This document shows positions 47,819 to 60,272 of a stretch of 64,000 nt of DNA, one piece after another. The stretch is taken from positions 8,309,001 to 8,373,000 of the forward strand of contig NC_003075.7 in NCBI RefSeq assembly GCF_000001735.4, written 5' to 3'. A model generated the notes under the pieces. The model was not told the origin of the DNA. It searched no databases and worked only from the letters and a program-made list of their open reading frames with translations. Both the position numbers and the translations under genes were made by a program. Position 1 is the first letter of the stretch. Each line of letters begins with the position of its first letter. This DNA comes from Arabidopsis thaliana. Its lineage: Eukaryota > Streptophyta > Magnoliopsida > Brassicales > Brassicaceae.

Positions 47819-48004
47819 CTAAGAACTAAGAAGACATGTTTGTTCCACATCAAGATCCGAAGTAGGTAATTGATCAAACGTTGGTTTCCAACGAGAGTAG
47901 ACTACAACCACATGAGTAGAATGATTAGGTATAGAAACTTTAAGCCATACCAGCTTTGCCCGAGATAAATGAGGATGAGGCTTAATTTCCTTAGATGAAC
48001 CCAC
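47819..48004 (-). mobile_element. Decayed LINE remnant (zf-RVT region)
   Basis: The minus-strand translation contains AKLVWLKVSIPNHSTHVVVV and then LDVEQTCLLS, matching the plant LINE zf-RVT pattern (Val-Trp-x-Lys ... Ile-Pro-x-His ... Cys). It is very similar in layout to the remnant at 37560-37760, also on the minus strand. No intact frame is left. Confidence 0.4.
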
Positions 48005-48221
48005 ATCATTTTTTTGTGAACGTCGTCAAAATTAAATTGTCTCTTAATTAACTTGCCCTTGAGACACATCCCTAGATGGAGAAAGACATAACCATGGCAA
48101 GGAAACTCTTATAATTTAGTTTCCACCTCTAATCTAGCTTGAGATAGACTCATCTATCGTTTGAACAAATTTCAGCAACTATTGCTTCTAAGCTAACACC
48201 TAATAATAAATAGTGTTGCTT

Positions 48222-48310
48222 TGGTACAATGGTAAAGGAGAGAAAATTCTCCGTCACCTGGGTTCGAGTATAATTGACCATCAGGGTTCGAATTCTAACA
48301 TAGTTTTTTC
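48222..48310 (+). mobile_element. Candidate tRNA-related SINE or tRNA-like sequence
   Basis: A box-A-like TGGTACAATGG at 48222-48232 is followed 29 bases later by box B GGTTCGAGT (48261-48269), the arrangement of an internal Pol III promoter. A second GGTTCGAAT is at about 48285. The intervening sequence forms no convincing cloverleaf, so a SINE or decayed tRNA-derived repeat is likelier than a functional tRNA. Confidence 0.35.
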
Positions 48311-51300
48311 GGGTGCCAATATTACTCTTTGGACTTAAAAAGAAAAAAAGAATTAGACCATGACTATTGACTACCCAAATATATATGGATACTTAAGTTG
48401 TTACCCTAGCCAAAAATATTATAAGTATGCGCAAATCTAGGATGAAAACGATGTTCATGAGACTTCTCATGCTGAGGATAAACTAGGCACGCTGCATGCA
48501 TGTTTTCGGCATTAGTTCTCGTGTAAAAAATATTATTAGGATGATTTATGTAGTTTTGGTTGAATCCTCTTGGTGAAAATTCTTTTGACCTAACGAAGTA
48601 TTTTATTCGTCATACCTATGCAATATTCGCAGTAGATAACAACCATTTGATATTCTTCATAAGTTAATCCACCTTATCCTTCAACGTTTTCATTTTTGTG
48701 TGAATCATTATCCTAACTATGTGTCATCTATCGTAATATTGAGTGATTGTTGATATATGATGCTAAATTCTCGGCCAGACGCTCAACGTTATCATCTTGT
48801 TCACCAAATCGCTACTGGTATTATCTAAATTCTTATCATGAATTTTTCTTCAGGAGTGAAACCTCTTTGAACCTATTGTTTGGACATGCTAAAATGCAGT
48901 CTTTGAGTTATTCTTAGGGTTCACATAATGAGTTAACACTTTCTTGGTAGAATTTATAGATCATGTATGTTCCACATAAGGGTTGTCTTTGATAAGGTGA
49001 GAGATCTGGCGAAGAATATTTCGCCCATAAGAGTTGGCGGTGATGCGGTATAAACTCAACCTGAACCGAGTATATAAAAAGTGGTTTAAAGATGGCACAC
49101 GTGCATTTCTTAAGTTATGGTATGTGTAGATAAATGATTTGAATTGTGACTTAAATCTTTGTGGCTCAGCTTTTTGTCCTTTCTACGATTTGATTTTGGA
49201 CCATACCTTTTCAATACGTTCCAAATTTTGTCAGGAATTCATCACACGAGTGTAAATTGTACCTACATTGTAACATCTCACATGCAAAGTTTTTTTTAAT
49301 GCAAGTTAAATGCACACGCTTATACATCTGTTTTTCTACATATATGTAGTTGTATACCTTTAAATGAATAATCATTTCGAATAATAATTTCAAATTACTT
49401 GAATTTTTATTATTTACCGAAAGATGGTGAATAGTTAAACATGTATATCATATACTTTGATTAAAACTGAAAAGTGTGATTAGTGCAAAATAATGTTTTA
49501 AAAGTTTCCGTTTTCGCTAAAAGAAAAACCTTAATATTTTATTAGTTCTCCTTAAAGGTAAAAATCCACAGAATTTATTCGAAATTTTTCTAACCATTTT
49601 TGATGAAAATAGTCTTCTAAAATTTACCTTAAACTTAAAGCATAACCTTTAAATTTAACTATTTTGTTTAATTTATATATTTTAAGAACCTTTTTGCAAC
49701 CATTCTTTTAGTTTAGACCCCAAAAAAGGAGAAAACAAAGGAAAAAATTCAATTAGTCAATTCTTATCTATAAACAGTACAGAAGACAAGAACAAAGAGA
49801 AAGATAAGAGAGAACACGTAAGAGGAATGAGAACCAAGTGAGTGCATTTCACATCAAAGTTGAGAGTGAGCATTGGCATGTTCATTGTTTGCTCAACGAC
49901 CCTAAAAGTGTCTACTGGTGGATTGTGTCCCCATTCCTATGAATTTTGCACGCTCTAAAGTATTAACATAACATGTGATTGCCAAAAAAGAAAAAAAAAA
50001 CAGGCAAAATTTTCTGTTTTTTTTTTTAAAATTGCAGTGAAGAGTTTGATAGGTTTTAGTAATTAACATGCCACACGAAACTCTCAAAGCTTAGGTATGG
50101 ATTCTTGTATCGTTGACAATCGATATGCATATGAGAACAAACTACACACCATATTTGATAAATATGTAAGAAAATGAATATTCATCAACATGCGTTGAAC
50201 ATGGTTTAGCGTGAAAATAACAGTTAACATGGACACATGGTGACATAAGTATAAATGATATTATCATGATTCACCTACCTGCAGGAGATCCATCTATTGG
50301 GATCAGAAAATCCGTTATACTATTATATAGCATGTAAACTCTACAATTATGTTATCATCTCCCACACAATGAGAGGGATTTCCAAAACAGATTTAACAAA
50401 TGTTACTTCTTATAAGCATACGTCTTGTTTTATATTGAACACGCAAGCCTCTAGCGACTAGCATCTCTGTATTTCATGATCAAGTTTATACATATACTTT
50501 TTTATTTGTTATACTCTTTATGTTTTTTTTAATAAAAAAAATTGTTTTGGATGAATATGAAAAGAATAAGAAACTAGAAATAACTTTTTGATTAATAATA
50601 GTTCAATAATATGAGTACTAATTATTAATTTAAAACACAAATGTTGTATGGAAAAACAAAAACAACAACTAAAATGACAAAAAATTGTTCAACCATCTTA
50701 TAAACTTTAAACGTAGGGAGCATTACTTTATACTTGTTGTAAAAACGATAATGCTTATTGGTAAAATAACCCATATACATTTTGATTTGTCAATATGTTC
50801 ATATATGATCTAGTTTTTGTTCTCGTTGTCGCTAGATAGACAATAAAATTTCTTAGTGGACAGTGATTGTGGAATGAATATACGCCCAACACAAATATAA
50901 ACATCAAATTAAGGTGCATGCGGTATGGGAATTGCAAGTTAAATGAACATAGTTATGCGTAATTTCGAGAAGGGATTAATTGTATTACCTTGCTCGAAAT
51001 ACCACATGGGCCGTGTCCCCAAAAGCCCATTTAAAATGGTTTTTTTTTTTTTTTAAATCATCTCTTTAGATATTTTTTTCAACTCTTTTTCAACAAAATA
51101 TATAGTTTCATATAGATATTTGTATTTATAATAAATGTTAAAATGAAATTTTACACAATAATTAAAATAAAATAAATAGAAAAAATGTTATTTGAGACAG
51201 CATATCACATGGCCTTACCATACTTCCTGCATCCATTATTCCATTAAGAACACTCTTCACCCTCATCCACATGCATCTCCCTCCCCAATTTATTTACTAT

Positions 51301-51860
51301 TGATCATAATTGTACAAACCTATACTTACAATTTATATATGTGTCTACGAGAAAATAAATAATATTTTACAGTGTTTTGTCTATTATTTTGTTCTATAGT
51401 TTCTTGCAAACAAAACATTACTTTTCACGCAAAAACTGTCGAAATATTTATAAAAGGAAATTGTTAATTCTTCGATACAAATTGACCATTAATATTTGAT
51501 CATCTATTCTAGACATCTACTCTACCATATACCAAACCTTTACACAAAAATGAAATATTTTCATGAAAACTACCCCACAACTGGGGTGATCGAAAAAGCT
51601 TGATCTATATGATCAACATGTCCAACACTAGTTTCATTTTTTCTACTATGATATCCGATGATCCAATCTGAACTATACAAAATGTATCTAGATATTTTCT
51701 TGAATCAATCCGAATAACGAATAGTTGCAAAACATAAACCTAGCGTGATCGTGTGGTAGAAGGACGAAGGTCGAGAAGTTCTCTTACTCTTATGATTTTC
51801 TCTTTACTCATTTGACCGTAAGAGAAAGAAACGGCTAGGATCTCGCGTACGCAACTGGCG
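48311..51860. other. IAA1-proximal part of the IAA14-IAA1 gap
   Basis: About 3.5 kb without a supported gene; the part at about 48430-49250 is less AT-rich and may be decayed mobile DNA, but I could not assign it. Confidence 0.45.
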
Positions 51861-52181
51861 GAGACAAATCAGGACCGTTGAAAATAAGAAAGAAGCCGCG
51901 TCCAAAATCTTTGTGTCCCACCTTTGTCCCCTTGCCTCTAACTTGCCTCCTCATGCTCCCCGACAACGTCATAATTCATATCTCTCTCTCTCTCTCGTTA
52001 ACCCTAATTTCAAAGCATCTTTCCTTATATAAATCTCTCTCTCTCCCTCACCATTACACAACACACACAAGCATTTTCAAGGATATCAAATCACAATCCC
52101 AAGAAGAGCAATAACAAGAGAAGAAGAAGTAGTTCAAGAATTAAGGAAGAGAGCTTCTCCGTTAAAGTATAGTGAGAGAAT
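51861..52181 (+). promoter_or_regulatory. IAA1 promoter and leader
   Basis: GAGACA at 51861-51866 is a reversed AuxRE (TGTCTC), the ARF binding site. TGTCCC repeats follow at about 51913-51932, resembling elements of early auxin genes. A TATA box TATATAAA is at 52026-52033, followed by a (CT)n leader and an ACAC run; the ATG is about 150 bases further on. Confidence 0.5.
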
Positions 52182-52780
52182 ATGGAAGTCACCAATGGGC
52201 TTAACCTTAAGGACACAGAGCTTCGTTTGGGATTACCCGGAGCACAAGAAGAACAACAACTAGAACTTTCTTGCGTCAGAAGCAACAACAAGCGCAAGAA
52301 CAACGACTCAACAGAAGAATCTGCTCCTCCTCCTGCAAAGTAAGTTGAGATCTGAAAGTTATAGTTTTAATATCCAAACTTCTTGATATCAATCGGTGTA
52401 CTAATAATGAATCTTGATTTGTAAACTTCAGAACACAAATCGTTGGATGGCCTCCAGTGAGATCTAACCGTAAGAACAACAACAACAAAAACGTGAGTTA
52501 TGTGAAAGTGAGTATGGACGGAGCTCCATATCTCCGTAAGATAGATCTCAAGATGTACAAAAACTATCCAGAGCTTCTCAAAGCACTAGAGAACATGTTC
52601 AAGTTCACAGTAGGTGAATATTCCGAGAGAGAAGGCTACAAAGGATCTGGATTTGTACCTACTTATGAAGACAAAGATGGAGATTGGATGTTGGTCGGTG
52701 ATGTTCCATGGGACATGTTCTCTTCATCTTGTCAAAAACTCAGAATCATGAAAGGATCCGAAGCTCCTACTGCCTTATGA
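52182..52780 (+). CDS. IAA1: AUX/IAA repressor IAA1 (AXR5), 168 aa, two exons
   Basis: Exons 52182-52339 and 52432-52780 give 168 codons. It is an early auxin-induced, short-lived nuclear repressor of ARF transcription factors. Domain [10 protein letters not shown] (EAR-type, about residues 13-21). A bipartite-like basic patch NNKRKNN follows. Domain II degron VGWPPVR begins at 57, and Pro61 is the residue changed in axr5-1. Domains III-IV (PB1) include [20 protein letters not shown] and [19 protein letters not shown]. With only one intron it is simpler than IAA14 (four introns), which matches the separate IAA1/IAA2 and IAA7/IAA14 lineages. AARE starts 345 bases downstream on the same strand. 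I believe it is At4g14560. Confidence 0.97.
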
Positions 52781-53124
52781 TCCATTGTCTCAAAACACCT
52801 TTTGGTCGAGGCAAAAACAAATTCTACTTTGTTTAGATAAAAAAAAGTTTGGTGTAAAGAAAGAAAAAGCAATAGGGTTACAAATACGTTATATAGATGT
52901 AAACTAGCTTTGGTTAATTCTGTAAAAGATGAGTTTTGATTATACGAAGTTTATATGTATGCTCAAGATATTTGATACTAACATAACCAATAAAGTTTAG
53001 TATTTGATACTAACATAAGTTTGGGACATAGTGAAAGATATAAAATTTTGGATTAAGAAATGGGCAATGTAATGGATATCACTATCGAAAGTTTTCAACT
53101 TTTTTTTGTTTTGTTTAATATTAG

Positions 53125-56100
53125 ATGGCGAGAATCTTTAGTCACTACCCAATAACTTGCTCCACCAATTTGGGATTTGACTTGAGCTCTTCTCATCGTC
53201 ATCTTCGTCGCCTTCTTTTCCGATCTACTTTCATCACTCCTTCACTCACTCAGTCTCCGTAAGCTCTTCTTCTTCTTCTCTCAGTCTCTGTTTTTCAATC
53301 CGAAAATTCATTACTTTGATGGTGTTACCACGAATTGAGAATCATTGATGGTATTGCTTTGATGGGTATCGTTTATATGACAGTTTTTAATCCGAAAGTT
53401 TATTACTTTGATTGGTTTTTTGTTTGTTCTGTTTTAACGAATTTGAAGCCAATCATATCTACTAAGAACTTGATTGGTTTAGAGTTATGGATGATGAATC
53501 TGATTAATGGAATTGTTTTGCAATCATTAGTGATTTATGAGATACTTGTTTCAGTTACAAGAATTGGATTCGAAGATTTGTAGCTATGGATTCTTCTGGA
53601 ACTGATTCGGCTAAAGAATTGCATGTTGGTTTGGACCCAACTACAGAGGAAGAGTATGCCACACAGTCAAAGTTACTTCAAGAGTTCATTAATATTCCCA
53701 GCATTGATAAAGCTTGGATTTTTAATTCTGATTCTGGTAATCACTTTTGCATATTCAAGTTGGGACTTTGTAAATTAAGATTTTTGAGTCTTTTGTTGTT
53801 GAAAATCATCTTCCCAAATGAAATGATGTTTTCACTTTGATGCTCTTACTACAGGTTCTCAGGCAATGTTTGCCTTGAGTCAAGCAAACCTTTTGGCTAA
53901 TAAAAAGAAGAAGTTTATGTTGTCGGGTCATATTTCGAACGAAAGTAACCAATCTGTAAACTTTCACTGGGCGCCATTTCCCATCGAGATGACTGGTGCA
54001 TCGGCTTTTGTCCCATCTCCATCGGGATTGAAGCTCCTTGTAATTCGAAATCCTGAAAATGAATCTCCTACAAAGTTTGAGATATGGAATTCTTCTCAGC
54101 TAGAGAAGGAGTTCCATATTCCACAGAAAGTTCATGGCTCTGTATACGTTGATGGATGGTATGGCACTTTGTTTTTGGCTGATTTTTAAAGACAAGTTCT
54201 TGTAGAAGTATAAAAATGAGTAAGGCTTATGTATGATAGGTTTGAAGGGATCTCTTGGGATTCAGATGAGACTCATGTTGCGTATGTCGCCGAGGAGCCA
54301 TCTCGTCCCAAGCCTACATTTGATCATCTTGGTTATTACAAGAAAGAAAATTCTTTGGACAAGGGTATTGGAAGCTGGAAAGGTGAAGGGGATTGGGAAG
54401 AGGAATGGGGAGAAGCATACGCCGGAAAAAGGCAGCCTGCACTGTTTGTTATCAATGTTGACAGGTTTCCATCAATCTCTCCATAAGAAAAGAACAACTA
54501 CCCAGTACTTTTTATGATGGTTGTTTCTCTTTTTCTGTTAACAGTGGAGAGGTCGAGCCAATCAAAGGAATTCCTAGATCAATAAGTGTTGGACAGGTTG
54601 TTTGGAGTCCAAACAGTAATGGATCAGCTCAATATTTGGTTTTTGCCGGTTGGTTAGGAGATAAAAGAAAGTTTGGTATTAAGTACTGCTACAACAGACC
54701 ATGTGCCATATACGCAATTAAGTTCACATCGGATGAACCAAAGTAAGTTGGCAACTTCTATAACTACTAAAAGACAGCTTAATAATTCCTAATTTCCGAA
54801 AAAATATCTTATAAAGTTTGTGTTTACTTGTGTTTCAGAGATGATGACGCAAATGAATTCCCTATTCATAATTTGACTAAGAGCATAAGCAGCGGGTTTT
54901 GTCCTCGGTTCAGGTTTACTTCTTATGAATTTTTTCCTTAACTTAGAAAAGTTATGTAGAGTATTTGTTGTCCTTGTTACTCTGTTTCTAACTGAGCGTT
55001 CTTGCACAACTTTGTTAAACATTTCCCTTATATATAGTGGTGTTGATTTGCAATGTTCATTTTAATTATGACCTGTTTAAAACTTACTGTAGTCACCATA
55101 CATTGTTTCCTTCCCTCACAGCAAAGATGGCAAATTTCTTGTGTTTGTATCCGCAAAGACCGCTGTTGATTCTGGGGCGCATTGGGCAACCGAGTCACTT
55201 CATAGGATTGACTGGCCAAGTGATGGGAAACTTCCTGAGTCAACAAATATCGTTGATGTGGTGAGATTATGCGGACCTTTTTCTCTCTTTATATTCCAAT
55301 GTATAAATCTTTCAACACAAACAAATTTTTTTTCCTAGAGGAATAAGATATAGCAATCAAATTGATATATCTGTTATATGTTATTTGATAATATTCAAAT
55401 ATGTCTTATAATGCAGATTCAAGTTGTGAATTGTCCTAAGGACGGTTGTTTCCCTGGGCTCTATGTTACCGGCCTTCTGAGTGATCCATGGCTGTCAGAT
55501 GGACATAGCCTTATGTTGTCTACCTACTGGCGCAGTTGTCGAGTTATACTCAGCGTAAATTTGCTAAGGTGGCTGATGAATTAATATGGAAAGTTTCAGA
55601 ATTTCCTCCTGCTGCTGTACTGACTGATGAATATATCTTGACAATATTACAGCGGTGAAGTGTCACGTGCCAGCCCTAGTGATTCAGATTATTCATGGAA
55701 CGCTCTTGCGCTAGATGGTGATAGTATTGTTGCTGGTAAAATCTCTTGAGCAAGTTCCTAATCTCAGTTATTATCTGTTACAATACCATCTTAAATACCT
55801 ACCAGACTTGAAACAACATTGCATTTTCTTTCTCTGAGTAGTGTCTAGCAGCCCGGTGAGTGTTCCTGAAATTAAGTATGGAAAGAAAGGTCTCGATTCA
55901 GCTGGGAAGCCTTCATGGCTCTGGTCGAATATCCAAAGCCCGATCAGATACTCTGAGAAGGTAAAAGCATATATTGCTAGACCGTTTTGATTCAAATGAT
56001 GTTAGGCTTTTTCCTTATCTATCTTTGTTTTAATTGTGGCAGGTTATGGCAGGGCTTTCATCTCTTCAGTTTAAAATTCTAAAAGTACCAATTAGTGATG

Positions 56101-57525
56101 TTTCTGAAGGTCTTGCCGAAGGTAATTTACACTTAATTTTGATTTTGACAATAAGTATTCTTTCCTAGACTTCGGCTCTGAATACTCTGTTATTGTTCAT
56201 GGCAGGAGCCAAAAATCCTATTGAAGCAATATATGTATCGTCATCCAAGTCTAAGGAGAATGGGAAATGTGATCCCTTAATTGCTGTTCTTCATGGAGGT
56301 CCTCATTCTGTTTCACCATGCAGCTTCTCCAGGACTATGGCCTATCTCTCCTCAATTGGATATAGTCAGCTGATTATAAATTACAGGTTTACTTATGAGC
56401 ATGTATACAGCTCTGAATTCCACTAGTTCATCAACCTTCAGGAGATCCTAACTTGGTTTTTGGTAATTCATTTGAATTGAAGGGGTTCATTAGGATATGG
56501 GGAAGATGCTTTGCAGTCTCTACCTGGCAAAGTTGGATCGCAGGTATTTTATACATGCGCATGTAATGTCATTTTTCTTCTTTCGGACTTACATTCTGCT
56601 TAATTGATAAGCTTCTCTGACGCAGGACGTGAAAGATTGTCTCTTGGCTGTAGATCATGCCATTGAAATGGGAATTGCAGACCCGTCTAGAATAACCGTG
56701 CTAGGTGGTTCTCATGGTGGGTTTCTGACCACTCACTTGATTGGCCAGGTACTACTGCAAATACCTCTCAAGTATCAGTCACTGGATTAGAGATCATCAT
56801 CCTTATACCGTAATATTCCTATAGGCCCCGGATAAATTTGTGGCAGCAGCTGCAAGGAATCCCGTATGCAACATGGCATCAATGGTTGGGATTACAGATA
56901 TACCTGATTGGTGTTTCTTTGAAGCCTATGGGGACCAGAGTCACTATACAGAAGCCCCCTCAGCCGAAGATCTCTCTCGGTTTCATCAAATGTCTCCTAT
57001 ATCACACATCTCAAAGGTAAAACCACAACTTCCATTCTCCAGTACTCTTTCAAGACATTTAATGATTCCTCTTGTGTATTTACATCTGCAGGTGAAAACA
57101 CCTACTTTGTTTCTTTTGGGAACTAAGGATCTCCGTGTTCCCATATCAAACGGATTTCAAGTAAGATCCCTTTTTCGCCGTTCATTTGAAAGAATTTGCA
57201 ACTTGTTCAAGTTTGCAGACTCTCAAAACTCATTGGTAATGGTGTCTAATCCGGAATTATTGTTTTCTATATAGTACGTGAGGGCGTTGAAGGAGAAAGG
57301 AGTTGAGGTTAAAGTTCTTGTATTTCCCAATGACAATCATCCCTTAGATAGGTAAGACACCAAAGCCTGCCATTTTTTGTTGTTCATAGTTAAATGATCT
57401 CTTTGAGAATGGTTTTAATTTTAAAACATTTGTTTGCTTCTTGTGATTGTTAATGCAGACCACAGACGGATTATGAAAGCTTTCTCAACATTGCTGTCTG
57501 GTTCAACAAGTACTGCAAGCTGTGA
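53125..57525 (+). CDS. AARE: Acylamino-acid-releasing enzyme AARE, 764 or 819 aa, 18 exons
   Basis: Prolyl-oligopeptidase-family serine peptidase that removes N-acylated residues from peptides and degrades oxidised proteins. Exons: 53125-53258, 53555-53736, 53855-54158, 54240-54464, 54545-54742, 54839-54913, 55122-55260, 55417-55568, 55653-55735, 55842-55960, 56043-56121, 56206-56386, 56483-56543, 56626-56748, 56825-57016, 57092-57160, 57275-57351, 57459-57525. From ATG 53586 (MDSSGTDSAKEL) this is 764 codons, the length I know. The upstream ATG at 53125 is in frame across intron 1 and adds 55 residues rich in Ser, His and Arg with no acidic residue apart from one Asp, like an organelle targeting peptide. 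The N-terminal half is a beta-propeller; the C-terminal half is an alpha/beta-hydrolase with nucleophile motif GGSHGG, the LGTKDLRVP Asp region and the NDNHPLD His. I believe it is At4g14570. Confidence 0.95.
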
Positions 57526-58886
57526 ACACTTGATTTTTTTTCCGTATACTGAGTTTGTTTTCTTACAAAATTGGAGTTCGAAGAAATGAACGTTTAAAGA
57601 ATAATCATTTGGTTCACCAATCTTAGTGCAATGAAAGACTGCCACTTTCTGGCATTTCAGTTCGTGTCATAAACGTTTTGAAATTAAAGTTCATAGGTTC
57701 TTTTCTGCAATCAAACGCATGAGTGAAAAAATAAATGAGCTGGTAAAAATTAAGGCTGGATTGTTTTACATACAAATAAGAGTAGGTGCAAGAGTTTGCA
57801 GATGTAATTGTAAGTTATTTTGCTTGGATTCCACCAACGTGTCCTAACAACTTAAAAGAAAAAAATTCAAGATAAGCAAAATGTTTAAAGTTTATAAAAA
57901 CACTATAAACATATTATTGTAGTTAAGAAATCTAATATGTAATGCTTCTTCTTGTCAACAAAATGAAATGGTTTCATCTTTGAAAATTTTATTAAGAAAT
58001 GGGACGACATTGAAAAACAAAATGTGTTCCAAATTGTGGAGTTTTCAGATTGATCCTTATAAATATTGTCATGTTTTTCAATGAATCTAAAAGATTTTTT
58101 TTTTTGTTCGCGGGTTTCCAACTCGAATGAACTCTAAAACGATTATATGTGTATTTTTTTTAATATGTTTTACAGGTATATTTTAAATATTAATATATAT
58201 GTTTGATTAATTAGTAATCGATTTGATCAATATGAGAGTGGAAATATATTTTGTTCGTTTTTCAATCAACAACATGAATTATGTTGGTTTAAATTCGACG
58301 GTTTAAACGTTCCAAAACAAAAATATTTTATTAATTTATTTAAAACATTATAACTGACACATAACAGTTTTGAAGTTTGATATCAAACGAACAAAATTAC
58401 GCGGGAAAACCGATCAAGCTCTTAGATATATTGACAATTGTAGCTAGTAAAATGTCATGTTTTAAAAAATTGATATCAAACGAAAAAATTTACACCGTAA
58501 AACCAATCAAATTCTTAAATATATTGGCAATTAAGAAAAAACATGTTTTTAAATTTGATATCAAATGAATAAATTTACACGGGAAAACCAATCAAGCTTT
58601 TAGATATATTGACAAATTTAGCTAGTAAAAAGTCATGTTTGAAGTTTGATATTATATGTAGCATTCTATGCAAAAAAATCCAACCAAGATTCAAATTAAT
58701 ATCTTGACTATTTTACGCCGGACAAAAATTCCTATGTCACTTTGGTATCAAAAGTAAGAAGAGAGGTGATGCTCAAGCTCAAGTGACATAAAGTGAATCC
58801 ACTAATCTTGATAATCTTACAAAACTAAAATCATCTTGAGATATGTACACAATTTAAAATAATAAAGAAGCAACTTCTAGATGACG
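57526..58886. other. Convergent spacer between AARE and CIPK4
   Basis: Holds both 3'UTRs and, at 58377-58650, a tandem repeat array. No gene is supported. Confidence 0.55.
58377..58650 (+). repeat. Diverged tandem repeat, about 90-bp unit, three copies plus start of a fourth
   Basis: Copies begin with TTGATATCAAA(C/T)GAA at 58377, 58470 and 58555, and a partial one at about 58646. Each contains AAAACC(A/G)ATCAA, TTAAATATATTG or TTAGATATATTG, and a (T)CATGTTT end. Confidence 0.88.
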
Positions 58887-60167
58887 TCAATTGTGCCATG
58901 AGAGCACAATCTCCTCAAGCTCTACAATTAGCTCCGACCAATGAGACTCCACCTCCTCCTCCTCCTCTTCACCTTCCACCACAACCTTCACATCCGCCAC
59001 AACCAACCCTTCCGCAAACTCCACCACCTCAACCACCACCGCAGTTCTTCCTTTTCCCAATCCCACCACCTTAGTCTCTTCCTTCTTCTCCACTCTAAAC
59101 CCTAACTTTTCCCCTATCATCCCCGCCTTCTCCACCACTCTTTCCGCCGACACTCTCGCCGTAAACCTCTTCTCTTTCCTCTTCCTCCTCTCAAACAACC
59201 CCGAAAGATCCAATCCCGATGACAACGAGATCAAATCAAACGCAGTAATCGCATTGCTCGACTTCGCTTCTTTCTCAAGAAACCGATCCAACTCAAACAC
59301 ACTAGACTGAAACTCCGAAATCTCTAGAGATTTTTGAAACCAAACCGTTCCCATCACAGCTTCTATACTCATCCTCGTCTCCGGATTCGGATCAAGCAAC
59401 TTATATATAATAGATCGAGCCGGTTTCGAGATCCAGCTCGGAAACCGGTAATCTCTTTTATGAATCTTCCTATACATAGCAACAATGTTGGCATCATCGA
59501 AAGGAACGTAACCAGCAAGAAGAACAAAGAGAAACACACCACACGACCACGCATCAGCTTTAGCACCGTCGTAACCTCTCTGAGCAATTACTTCCGGTGC
59601 TGTATAAGCCGGTGTGCCACATGCCGTGTGAAGCAATCCGTTATTACTTCGATGCTCCGGTAAAGCCGATAGACCAAAGTCGGAGACCTTGAGGTTTCCT
59701 TGCTTATCAAGGAGGAGATTCTGTGGCTTCACGTCGCGATGAGCGATTCCGTCGCGGTGGCAGAAACTGAGCGCGGAGGCGAGTTGTTGGAAATAACGAC
59801 GCGCCGCCGATTCGTTAAGGCGGCCGAATCGGATGAGTTTGGTGAAGAGTTCTCCTCCGGCGGCGTATTCGACGACGAGGTAGATCTTGGATTTAGTGGC
59901 CATGACTTCGTGGATTTTGAGGACGTTTGGGTGGTTGTGGAGGCGGCGCATCGCTTCGATCTCTCGGATTATTCTCGGCTCCATACCGGAATCTATGGTT
60001 TTTTGCTTGTCGATGATTTTGATAGCTACGAGTTCGCCGGTGGAGATGGAACGAGCTACATGGACTTTAGCGAAGCTTCCGCTTCCTAGTCGACGACCGA
60101 GTTCGTATTTTCCGAGAAGAACTGTCCCTGTGATTTTTTCCGGTGATTTTGGATATGGAGATTCCAT
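58887..60167 (-). CDS. CIPK4: CBL-interacting protein kinase CIPK4 (SnRK3.3), 426 aa
   Basis: Intronless SnRK3 serine/threonine kinase activated by calcineurin B-like calcium sensors. Kinase domain about 20-277: Gly-rich loop LGSGSFAKV (27-35), Lys50 in VAIK, HRD 143-145, DFG 163-165, APE 190-192 (PAYTAPE). The autoinhibitory NAF/FISL motif starts at N305 ([19 protein letters not shown]) and binds CBLs. The C-terminal tail has the PP2C-interaction-like region ([22 protein letters not shown]) and an acidic run EGEEEEEE. The lack of introns places it in the intron-poor CIPK clade. Length and motifs support CIPK4 (I believe At4g14580). The start is the first ATG, about 100 bases after a TATA box. 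Confidence 0.94.
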
Positions 60168-60263
60168 TGTTTGTGGTGGTTGTTGCGGCGGAGATGGTAC
60201 CGGAGATTTTTTTAAAGAGGGCTTCAGGGACGGTTAGATTATGGTGTGGTGACTGTTTTTTTC

Positions 60264-60272
60264 TTTATATAA
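60264..60272 (-). promoter_or_regulatory. Probable TATA box of CIPK4
   Basis: Minus-strand TATATAAAG lies about 100 bases before the CIPK4 ATG at 60167, followed by A/T-rich leader sequence. Confidence 0.5.

Noticed and set aside
48222-48310. A functional tRNA gene
   Set aside because: Box A and B are present, but no complete acceptor stem or cloverleaf can be drawn; kept only as a SINE-like candidate.
59090-59106. Telomere-like AAACCCTAA in the CIPK4 region
   Set aside because: A single repeat inside conserved coding sequence, not an interstitial telomere array.
59700-60237. Long plus-strand ORFs of 116-129 codons opposite CIPK4
   Set aside because: They are antisense shadows of a conserved kinase coding region; the minus-strand frame has all kinase motifs.
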